Source: Salinicola socius
GTDB taxonomy: Bacteria > Pseudomonadota > Gammaproteobacteria > Pseudomonadales > Halomonadaceae
Reading direction: 5' to 3'
NCBI RefSeq assembly: GCF_001937195.1
Contig: NZ_MSDO01000007.1
Span: 80,440 to 144,439 of the forward strand
Length of the DNA stretch: 64,000 bases
The translations under genes and the position numbers were made by a program. The notes beneath the pieces are model-generated. The model saw only the letters and a list, made by a program, of their open reading frames with translations, did no database searches and had not been told where the DNA came from. Shown piece after piece: positions 17,171-24,129 of the stretch (position 1 is the stretch's first letter; every line of letters begins with the position of its first letter).

Positions 17171-17730
17171 CTGCCGTGACCGCGACTCTTGTTCATCCTC
17201 AACAGGTTCTCGACTTCTGGTTCGAGGAATTGACCCCCAAGGACTGGTTTCGCAAGGACGGCGAACTGGATCGCGCCATCGCCGCCCGATTCGGCGGCAC
17301 CCTGGCCGCCGCCGCGCGTTGCGAATGCTGGCCGTGGCGCGAGACGCCTTCCGGCAGACTGGCGGAGATCCTGGTGCTCGACCAGTTTTCGCGCAACGTG
17401 CATCGCGATACCCCGCAAGCTTTCGCCCAGGACCCGCTGGCGCTCGCTCTGGCGCAGGAAGCGATCGCCGCCGGCGATGACGTCAGGCTGCCCACACGGC
17501 AGCGAATCTTCGTCTACATGCCATTCATGCACAGCGAATCATCGATCATTCACGACCGGGCGACCGTGCTGTTCGACCAGCCCGGCATGGAGGAGCAGAT
17601 TCGTTTCGAGCGCCGCCACCGCGAGATCATCGAGCGCTTCGGGCGCTACCCGCATCGCAACGCGATCCTGGGTCGAGCGTCGACACCGGACGAGACCGAG
17701 TTTCTGAGCCAGCCGGGATCGGCCTTTTAA
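17167..17730 (+). CDS. DUF924 family protein
   Basis: A 187-residue cytoplasmic all-alpha protein of the DUF924 family, with the diagnostic VLDFWFEEL (residues 12-20), DWFRKDGELD, VLDQFSRNVHRDTPQAFA and YMPFMHSES segments. Biochemical function is not established for this family. The GTG at 17167 overlaps the MFS stop; a second in-frame GTG at 17176 is possible. The TPR-like fold is known from structural-genomics members. Confidence 0.85.
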   Translation: MTAVTATLVHPQQVLDFWFEELTPKDWFRKDGELDRAIAARFGGTLAAAARCECWPWRETPSGRLAEILVLDQFSRNVHRDTPQAFAQDPLALALAQEAIAAGDDVRLPTRQRIFVYMPFMHSESSIIHDRATVLFDQPGMEEQIRFERRHREIIERFGRYPHRNAILGRASTPDETEFLSQPGSAF

Positions 17731-17767
17731 CGGGCCTTGAGCAGGCGAACTTTCTTTTCGGTCTTTA

Positions 17768-18104
17768 AACGCGCGCTCATGCGGCCCTGCCATTCATCAG
17801 GCGCCAATCCATGACGCCGAAGTTCATGCTGCCGCTGTTCGGCTTCTGCGTCGGCTGGCCGGATGCCGAGCCCGATCTCAAACCGCGCATGCCGCAGGCG
17901 ATGCTGGTCCACGAGAACCGCTACCAGCCGGTCGATCCCGCCGTACTGGCCGATTACGATGGTCAGATCACGCGCTACTACCAGCAGCGCGGCAGCCATC
18001 AGCGAGCCGAGATCTGGAGCGCGATGATCCAGCGCCTGATCATCAAGGAAACGCGGCCTTTCATTCTCGACTATCTGCACCAACAGGGCTGGGCGACGCG
18101 TTAG
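17768..18104 (+). pseudogene. nfsA: 5'-truncated NfsA-type nitroreductase remnant
   Basis: Only the last ~90 residues of an NfsA-like FMN nitroreductase (normally about 240) are present: LPLFGFCVGWP, PDLKPRMPQAMLVHENRYQP, the TIIKE-like LIIKETRPFILDYLH and the typical QQGWATR end. The open frame starts after a TAA at 17765-17767. An ATG at 17811 gives a 97-codon reading, but all FMN-binding N-terminal segments are absent, and the upstream gene ends only 80 bases before. The C-terminal part is intact and free of stops, so the loss of the 5' part looks like a clean deletion. Probably non-functional. Confidence 0.8.
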
Positions 18105-18117
18105 CCCCGGCCAGACG

Positions 18118-18717
18118 TCAACTCACGATGAAGCCCACGCAGGCGGCGGTCGCCAGCCCCATCACGCCATTGAAAATGCGCCACGCTCGGGGCGTCTTCA
18201 GCAGCTTGCCGATCGCCATGCCAAACCCGGCCCAGCACGAGATGCAGAAGAAGCCGACGATCTCCATGAACGCCGACAGTACCAGGGCGTTGGCGAGCAG
18301 CGAGCCGCTGGCAGGCATGAAACCGGCAATCAGCGCGATCCCCATCACCCACGCCTTGGGATTGACGAACTGGAACACCGCCGCCTGCCAGGCGGTCAGC
18401 GGGCGCGCCCCTTCCTTAGCGGTCAGGTCCGGCGGCGGTGCGATGGCGATCTTCCACGCCAGATAGAGCAGATAGACGGCGCCGATGATCTTGAGACCTT
18501 GCTGCAGCAGCGGGAAACGTTCGAACAGCACGCCCAGCCCCAGCGCCACGGCCATGAACAGCACGAAGCAACCCGCCATGATGCCGAAAATGTGCGGCAA
18601 CGTGCGGCGATAGCCGTAGAGCGCACCGGAGGCGGTCAGCATCACATTGTTGGGGCCGGGCGTACCGCACATCGAGACCGAAAACAGCGCCACCGAGAAC
18701 CACCAGCCAAGCGACAT
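18118..18717 (-). CDS. LysE/RhtB-family amino-acid exporter
   Basis: A 199-residue inner-membrane exporter with about six hydrophobic segments. The LysE signature is CGTPGPNNVMLTASGALYGY near the N-terminus, followed by ALGLGVLFERFP and VFQFVNPKAWVMGIALIAGF. These proteins export amino acids or their analogues. It lies directly behind the AlaX gene: GTG (18720) and ATG (18717) both overlap the alaX TGA, and GGAGGTGG serves them, so the two are translationally coupled. I chose the ATG. Confidence 0.88.
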   Translation of the reverse strand: MSLGWWFSVALFSVSMCGTPGPNNVMLTASGALYGYRRTLPHIFGIMAGCFVLFMAVALGLGVLFERFPLLQQGLKIIGAVYLLYLAWKIAIAPPPDLTAKEGARPLTAWQAAVFQFVNPKAWVMGIALIAGFMPASGSLLANALVLSAFMEIVGFFCISCWAGFGMAIGKLLKTPRAWRIFNGVMGLATAACVGFIVS

Positions 18718-19493
18718 CACTGGCCACCTCCGGCATTTCCACCCGGCTTGAGCCTATCCGACGCCGCCCAGGTGAGCGTGAAGCGACGATTGCGCGCGCC
18801 CCGATTCTTGATGCTGGCGACCTGGATCGGGCCGATCTCGACGGTCGAGGCGACGTGGGTGCCGCCGCAGGGTTGATAGTCGATGTCGCCGATACGCACC
18901 ATGCGAATCTCGCCGGCGCCGCGTGGAGGGGCCACCGACATCGTCTTAACCAGCTCGGGATGCGCGTCGAGCTCGGCTTCGCTGATCCACTCGCTGGTCA
19001 CCGGATAGTCGGCTGCGATCAGCGCATTGAGCCGCTCGCTCAGCTCCTCCTTGTCGAAGCTGGCCTCGCCGAGATCGAAATCGAGCCGGCCACGATCGGC
19101 ACCGATGCTGCCGCCGGTGACGCCATGGGGAACGATCACGGAGAGCAGATGCAGCGCGGTGTGCATGCGCATGTGGGCATGGCGATGCGCCCAGTCGATC
19201 TGCTGGGGGACGCTCTGCCCTGCCTCCAGCCCATGGTTCGGGTCGAGCAGGTGGTGGACCTGTCCATTGTCGCCCTTGCGCGTGTCATGAACCGTCAAGG
19301 TGCGGCCATCGGCGGTGATGAACACGCCCCGGTCCCCCGGCTGTCCGCCACCGTGGGGGTAGAACAGCGTGGCGTCGGTTACCACGACACCGTCATCCCC
19401 AATTGCCCCTGTCGTTGACCCTGTCGTTGACAGCACGGTCGCCAGGCTTTCCCGAGCGTAGGGCAGTTCGCGGAACGTCAGGACGGTAGACAT
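18717..19493 (-). CDS. Stand-alone alanyl-tRNA editing protein (AlaX)
   Basis: A 258-residue AlaX-type trans-editing enzyme that deacylates mischarged Ser-tRNA(Ala) or Gly-tRNA(Ala). Zinc-binding motifs are seen as HTALH (about residue 105) and CGGTH (about residue 209), with the family FYPHGGGQPGDRG segment near residue 45. The C-terminal NRGARNRRFTLTW is also typical. ATG 19493 follows GAGG. In-frame codons extend to 19640 but lie in the divergent promoter region. Its pairing with LysE and a divergent MocR regulator suggests the module responds to an amino acid; that is inference. Confidence 0.9.
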   Translation of the reverse strand: MSTVLTFRELPYARESLATVLSTTGSTTGAIGDDGVVVTDATLFYPHGGGQPGDRGVFITADGRTLTVHDTRKGDNGQVHHLLDPNHGLEAGQSVPQQIDWAHRHAHMRMHTALHLLSVIVPHGVTGGSIGADRGRLDFDLGEASFDKEELSERLNALIAADYPVTSEWISEAELDAHPELVKTMSVAPPRGAGEIRMVRIGDIDYQPCGGTHVASTVEIGPIQVASIKNRGARNRRFTLTWAASDRLKPGGNAGGGQ

Positions 19494-19572
19494 CGGACAC
19501 CTCTTCAGAGAATCAATCGATACCCGGGAATCATTTTTCATAAATCGTATGGGTACAATTTGTTGACTTTGT

Positions 19573-19584
19573 GGCTTTAAAGCC
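19573..19584. promoter_or_regulatory. Perfect 12-bp palindrome GGCTTTAAAGCC
   Basis: Lies in the divergent region between alaX and the MocR gene, 54 bases before the MocR ATG, next to a TTGACT -35-like hexamer (19563-19568). A plausible regulator site; not a typical MocR direct repeat. Confidence 0.4.
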
Positions 19585-19638
19585 GAACAATTCGAGCATA
19601 ATCGCCTTATTTCTTCGGTCAACTCGATTATTGTCACC

Positions 19639-21036
19639 ATGACAATCTGGATCCCTCGGCTCCCCGGACATGGCCCCCGCTATCGCGAGCTGGCCGACGC
19701 CATTGCCGCCGCCGCTGCCAGCGGAGAACTGCCGGCGGGCGCCAAGCTGCCACCGCAACGACGCCTGGCAGACGCCCTCGGCGTCACCGTCGGTACGATC
19801 ACCCGTGCCTACGCGCTCGCCGAACAGCGCGGCGTGGTCAGTGCACGCGTCGGCAGCGGTACCTACGTGCGCGACGCCGGTGCGCCCCACCAGGCGTTCG
19901 ACCACGTCCGTCGCGTCGCGCCGGACAGCGGCATCGTCGATCTCAGCCTGTCGCTGCCGCCGCCCCACCCACAACGCGAGGCATCGCTGGCCAATGCGAT
20001 GCGCTCGATTCAGCACGACCCCGAGCTGCTGAGGGCAGCCATCGATTATCAACCCGAAGCGGGCCAGCACTGGCAGCGAGAGGTGATCGCCGGCTGGCTC
20101 GCAACGCTGGGACGCGCCGTCCCGGCGGATGAGCTGTTGATCAATCAGGGCGGCATGCACGGTATCTACCTGAGTCTGAGCGCCCTGTTGTCGCCCGGCG
20201 AACGGCTGGCAGCCGAGCGCCTGACCTATCCGGGCCTGATCAGCGGCCTGCAGCAACTCTCGCTCAAGAGCGTGGCGGTCGCCCACGACGAGGAAGGCAT
20301 CGATATCGACGCGTTGGCCCGCGCCTTCGAGCAGCAGCCGTTCCGCGCACTCTACGTCATGCCCGACTGCCACAATCCGACCACCGCGCGTCTTAGCGAG
20401 GCACGCCGGCGGGCGCTGGTGGCGCTGGCGCGGGAGCGTCAGTTCTGGCTGATCGAGGACGACATTCATCCTCAGCTCGATGCCGAGCCGGTGACACCGC
20501 TCTACCGGCTGGCGCCCGAATGCACGGTGACACTGTTCTCGGTCGCCAAGGTGCTTGGCGGGGGGCTGCGCGTCGGTGCCATGCGTGCGCCACTGGCGCT
20601 GCACGGACGGCTGACGGCGGCGTTGCGGGCCCAGAGCTGGATGCCGCCACCGCTGATGGCGTCACTGGTCTGTCGCTGGATCGAAAGCGGCGATGCCGAG
20701 ACGCTGCTGCGCTGGCAGCGCGACGAGCTCGAGTGGCGTTTCGATCATGCCATGGAGAGGCTGGGGGAGTTCTCCCCGCGCGGTCGCCGCGGTGGGTTCT
20801 ATCTATGGCTGCCGCTGCCGGGCGAGCTGCGCACCAGCCATGTGGTCGCTCAACTCCAGGCGCAGCAGGTCAACGTCAGCAGCGCCGAAAGCTTCTGCCT
20901 GGGCAGTGTTGCCGCGCCGCAGGCAATCCGCGTCTGTATCAGCGCCGCCGAAAGCCGCGAGGCGCTGATGCGAGCGCTGGAAACGATCGCCTCGACGTTG
21001 GGCGACCCGGATCCGATGCTATGGCAGACCGTGTAG
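19639..21036 (+). CDS. MocR/PdxR-type GntR regulator with aminotransferase domain
   Basis: A 465-residue fusion of a GntR winged helix (residues 1-78; RYRELADAIAAAAASGELPA, LPPQRRLADALGVTVGTITR) to a class-I aminotransferase fold. The PLP lysine is in TLFSVAKVLGGGLRVG (about residue 301), with LYVMPDCHNPT and IEDDIHPQL in the expected places. MocR proteins sense PLP or amino-acid/PLP adducts. It is divergent from alaX-lysE with a 145-base gap, so those two genes are its probable targets. ATG 19639 is well placed before the helix-turn-helix. Confidence 0.88.
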   Translation: MTIWIPRLPGHGPRYRELADAIAAAAASGELPAGAKLPPQRRLADALGVTVGTITRAYALAEQRGVVSARVGSGTYVRDAGAPHQAFDHVRRVAPDSGIVDLSLSLPPPHPQREASLANAMRSIQHDPELLRAAIDYQPEAGQHWQREVIAGWLATLGRAVPADELLINQGGMHGIYLSLSALLSPGERLAAERLTYPGLISGLQQLSLKSVAVAHDEEGIDIDALARAFEQQPFRALYVMPDCHNPTTARLSEARRRALVALARERQFWLIEDDIHPQLDAEPVTPLYRLAPECTVTLFSVAKVLGGGLRVGAMRAPLALHGRLTAALRAQSWMPPPLMASLVCRWIESGDAETLLRWQRDELEWRFDHAMERLGEFSPRGRRGGFYLWLPLPGELRTSHVVAQLQAQQVNVSSAESFCLGSVAAPQAIRVCISAAESREALMRALETIASTLGDPDPMLWQTV

Positions 21037-21037
21037 A

Positions 21038-22027
21038 TCAATAGCCCAAGCTCGTATCGACTCGATTCTCGAGCGGCCGGTCGTCGAGATAACGTTCGAC
21101 GTTGGCGAAGAAGAAGCGCAGGCAGCGCGGTACGTAATCGGCGTCGTAGAGTCCGCTGTGCGGCGTGACGATCAGGTTGCGCGTGGTCCAGTAGGGCGAA
21201 TCCGCCGCCAGCGGCTCCTCCGGGAACACGTCGAGCACCGCACCGCGCAGTTGACCCGCTTCCAGCCGTTTCGCCAGCGCGGCCACATCCAGCACCGGGC
21301 CTCGCCCGATATTGATCACCCCCGCGCGCGCCGGCATGGCCGCCAGTTCCGCCTCGCCGACGATATCGCGAGTATCGGCGGTCAACGGCAGCGTGATCAG
21401 CAGAAAATCGGCGCCCGCGAGCGCTTCCTTCAGCCGGCTTTGCGGCAGACTGACATCGGCGAGGGCGTGATCCCGGCCCGAACGGCTGATGCCGATCACT
21501 CTCAGGTTCAGCCGCTTTGCCGCCTCGGCCGCGGCGCTGCCCAGCGCACCCATGCCCAGGATCACCACCGTCTTGCCGTCGATGGGCTCGATCGCAGTCT
21601 GCGCCCAGTGTTTCTCGCGCTGTTGGGTCACGAAATCCGGCAGCCGGTTGTTGAGCATCAACAGTGCCGTCATCGAGAACTCCCGGGCCCGCACCTCGTG
21701 ATTGCCCTTGGCGTTGGTCACCAGTACCTCGGCGGGCAGGCGGTCCAGGGGAATTCGATCGACCCCGGCACTGGTGATATGGATCCAGCGCAACCTGGGC
21801 GCCCGTGCCGCCACGTCGGCGATATCCAGCTTGCCCACCAGAATCAGCACCTCGGCATCGGCCAGCGCCGCATTCAGCGCAGTCTCGTCGTGGCTGAAAC
21901 TTAGCGTGATACGCGATCCCAGACCCTCGAACTCGCCCAGAATGTCGAGTACGCGCTGATCGGCGAAGTCCTTCGACTGGCGAAAATCGGGATCGGTGTA
22001 GATATGGATATCGAGCGTGGTGGACAT
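21038..22027 (-). CDS. D-2-hydroxyacid dehydrogenase
   Basis: A 329-residue NAD(P)-dependent dehydrogenase/glyoxylate-hydroxypyruvate reductase-like enzyme. The nucleotide-binding LGMGALGSAAAE is at about 145-156. Catalytic residues are recognisable: Arg in NIGRGPVLD, Glu in DVFPEEPL and His in TPHSGLY. The N-terminal substrate domain matches the GhrA-like branch. Two ATGs compete; AAGGA abuts the first (22033) and sits seven bases before the second (22027), so I use the second (MSTTLDIH). It is convergent with the MocR gene, their stops being one base apart. Confidence 0.88.
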   Translation of the reverse strand: MSTTLDIHIYTDPDFRQSKDFADQRVLDILGEFEGLGSRITLSFSHDETALNAALADAEVLILVGKLDIADVAARAPRLRWIHITSAGVDRIPLDRLPAEVLVTNAKGNHEVRAREFSMTALLMLNNRLPDFVTQQREKHWAQTAIEPIDGKTVVILGMGALGSAAAEAAKRLNLRVIGISRSGRDHALADVSLPQSRLKEALAGADFLLITLPLTADTRDIVGEAELAAMPARAGVINIGRGPVLDVAALAKRLEAGQLRGAVLDVFPEEPLAADSPYWTTRNLIVTPHSGLYDADYVPRCLRFFFANVERYLDDRPLENRVDTSLGY

Positions 22028-22199
22028 GGGCATTCCTTATGCGGTTCACGTCGGGTCGGGCATGGCATGACAATCAGGCAGATCGCCGGATCATCACCAA
22101 GGGTTACCGCAAAATCCCCTAGCCGGCAAATCGTCACTCGCCGAATCGATTAGAATCGGATCACTGCGTTCACGCCCGACTTCTTGCCAAGGACCTGCC

Positions 22200-22769
22200 A
22201 TGCCTGCCCTGATCCGCCGCCCCTTCGTCTTCCTTCGTCACGGCCAGAGCACCCGCAACCTCGAACGCCGCATCGGCGGCCAGCATGACGTGGCGCTGAC
22301 GCCGCAGGGCGAAGACGAAGCGAAGCGCGCAGGCGAGCTGCTGGGGGACATCGACTGGTCGCTGGCGGTGTCGAGCCCGCTGCAGCGGGCCTACCGCACC
22401 GCCGAACTGGCGCTGGGCCGCGCACCGGACCGGATCGTCGATGGGCTGATGGAACGCCACTGGGGGGACCTCGAAGGCCAGCCGATTCCCGAGACGATCC
22501 CGTATACGAGTACGCCGCCTGGTGGCGAATCCTGGCAGACATTCGTCGAGCGCATCGCCACCACGCTCAATGCGCTGCTCGACGAAGCCGAGACGCCGCT
22601 GATCGTCGGCCATTCGGGGCTGGTCCGCGCCGTGCGTGGCCTGACTCACGGCAGCCCGGCCGGACCGCGCTCGGCCAATGCGATCCCGCTGTGGATTGCA
22701 CCGGAAGGCACAGAAAACTGGGTCATCCGCCCCTTCGAGCCGACCGACCGGTTATCGGCTTGCCGCTGA
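22200..22769 (+). CDS. Histidine phosphatase family protein
   Basis: A 189-residue member of the phosphoglycerate-mutase-like branch. The phospho-histidine motif is FLRHGQSTRN (residues 11-20), with the second-half VGHSGLVRAVRG (about 139-150) and the acid region LMERHWGDLEGQ. Substrates in this family vary (phosphosugars, cobalamin intermediates, general phosphatases) and no neighbour decides the matter. ATG 22200 is preceded by AAGGA. It is probably monocistronic. Confidence 0.87.
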   Translation: MPALIRRPFVFLRHGQSTRNLERRIGGQHDVALTPQGEDEAKRAGELLGDIDWSLAVSSPLQRAYRTAELALGRAPDRIVDGLMERHWGDLEGQPIPETIPYTSTPPGGESWQTFVERIATTLNALLDEAETPLIVGHSGLVRAVRGLTHGSPAGPRSANAIPLWIAPEGTENWVIRPFEPTDRLSACR

Positions 22770-22798
22770 CGGCCATTGGCATTGACCCCTGACTCGAC

Positions 22799-22817
22799 AC
22801 AAATGATAATGATTCGC
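22799..22817. promoter_or_regulatory. Candidate Fur box
   Basis: ACAAATGATAATGATTCGC resembles the GATAATGAT-repeat Fur consensus in its left half and lies 26 bases before the iron-type binding protein gene. The right half matches poorly. Confidence 0.6.
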
Positions 22818-22843
22818 TTTAATCAACTAGAAGAAAAGCGATC

Positions 22844-24055
22844 ATGGGGTTATCACCGGGCCGCCGAAACGCGTGGGACACACTCAGGATCTGGCTCAGA
22901 ATCTGGCTCGGAATCTGGCTCGGTACCGGCTGGCTGACAAGCACGGCCCGGGCGACAGAGTATCCGGTGACAGTGACCGATCTCGCCGGGCGCGAGGTGA
23001 CCCTTGCCGCCGCCCCCGAGCGCCTCTTTCTCGATAATCCGCGCCACCTCTTTGCCCTCGCGGCACTGTTGCCCGATCCCGTATCACGCATGAGCGGCTG
23101 GCGCGGTTCGCTGGAGAGCTTCGACCCCGTGGCGCAGGCGCGCTTCGCGGCGGCCTTCCCCGCCCTGTCCGATTTGCCGACGCTGGGCAACAACGGCAAT
23201 GCCATGCCCAGCGCCGAAGCGCTGATCACCCTCGATCCGGATCTGATCGTCGCCGATATCTCGCGCCATGCCGAGCTGCGCCAGACACCGCTGCTGGATC
23301 AACTGGCGGCGCTGCAGATTCCGATCCTGTTCATCGATTTCCGCGAGCATCCTCTCGACGACACGCAGCCCTCGCTCGAGCTGCTGGGCCAGGCGCTGGA
23401 TGCAGAATCGCGCGCCTCCGCCCTGATCACGCGACTGCAATCGGCGACCGCCGCTGTCGACGACTGTCTCGATGCCGTCACCCGGCGGCCCAGCGTGCTG
23501 ATCGATATCGCCCCGGGGCTCAAGGTCGACTGCTGTCGCAGCAACTTCGATTCGGGTCTCGCCGACCTGGTGGACCATGCCCGGGGCGACAACATCGCCG
23601 CCGGCATGAGCCCGGGCACCGAAAACGTACTCAACCCCGAGACCATCCTCGCGCGCGACCCCGACGTGATCATCGCCACCGCCGCCCAGTGGGCCAAAAG
23701 CGGCTCGATTCGGGCCGGCTTCGGTGTCGCGGAAAGCGATACCCAGAGCGACATGGCCGATGTCGTGGCCCGCCGACCGGGTTGGTCGGCGCTATCGGCG
23801 GTCAACGACGGCGGCTTCCACGCGATCTGGCATGGCTACCACCAGGGGCCGTTCTCGGTGGTCGCCCTGCAGGCCATCGCCGGCTGGCTGCATCCGCAAC
23901 AGTGCGGCGCCCTCGATCCGGCAGCGACACGACGCGAACTCTATCGAGACTTCATGCCGATCACCGTCGACGGCACGTTCGAGACGACCTATCGCGCGGT
24001 TCCTTCATCACCACACTCATCGCCAAATTCATCGCCAAATTCATCGCCACATTGA
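22844..24055 (+). CDS. ABC-transporter periplasmic binding protein for a ferric siderophore
   Basis: A 403-residue type-III (FepB/BtuF-like) substrate-binding protein. The signal peptide contains a 12-base tandem repeat giving RIWL-RIWL-GIWL. The mature part begins VTVTDLAGREVTLAAAPERL, then ITLDPDLIVAD and NPETILARDPDVIIAT, all typical. The C-terminal tail SSPHSSPNSSPNSSPH, encoded by another 12-base repeat, is outside the family fold. A Fur-like site precedes it and a TonB receptor gene follows 74 bases later, so it handles iron chelates. No permease or ATPase gene is nearby, so it must share or lack one. Confidence 0.83.
   Translation: MGLSPGRRNAWDTLRIWLRIWLGIWLGTGWLTSTARATEYPVTVTDLAGREVTLAAAPERLFLDNPRHLFALAALLPDPVSRMSGWRGSLESFDPVAQARFAAAFPALSDLPTLGNNGNAMPSAEALITLDPDLIVADISRHAELRQTPLLDQLAALQIPILFIDFREHPLDDTQPSLELLGQALDAESRASALITRLQSATAAVDDCLDAVTRRPSVLIDIAPGLKVDCCRSNFDSGLADLVDHARGDNIAAGMSPGTENVLNPETILARDPDVIIATAAQWAKSGSIRAGFGVAESDTQSDMADVVARRPGWSALSAVNDGGFHAIWHGYHQGPFSVVALQAIAGWLHPQQCGALDPAATRRELYRDFMPITVDGTFETTYRAVPSSPHSSPNSSPNSSPH
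22886..22921 (+). repeat. Three 12-base tandem repeats in the signal-peptide coding region
   Basis: AGGATCTGGCTC, AGAATCTGGCTC and GGAATCTGGCTC follow each other without a gap and encode the hydrophobic core of the signal peptide. A repeat-number change stays in frame (four residues per unit). Confidence 0.85.
24005..24052 (+). repeat. Four 12-base tandem repeats at the 3' end of the binding-protein gene
   Basis: TCATCACCACAC, TCATCGCCAAAT twice and TCATCGCCACAT, running directly into the TGA. They encode a (S-S-P-H/N)4 tail. Being multiples of three, copy changes would only lengthen or shorten the tail. Confidence 0.85.
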
Positions 24056-24129
24056 ACGCTCGCCTTCGTCGCGGGCCACGGCCAAAACGTCAGTCAGAAA
24101 ACGACAATTCAAACCAGGGAACCCACGCC

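Noticed and set aside
22886..24052. Possible CRISPR-like spacing of the 12-base repeats
   Set aside because: Repeats are 12 bases, directly adjacent, in frame with coding sequence and lack spacers.
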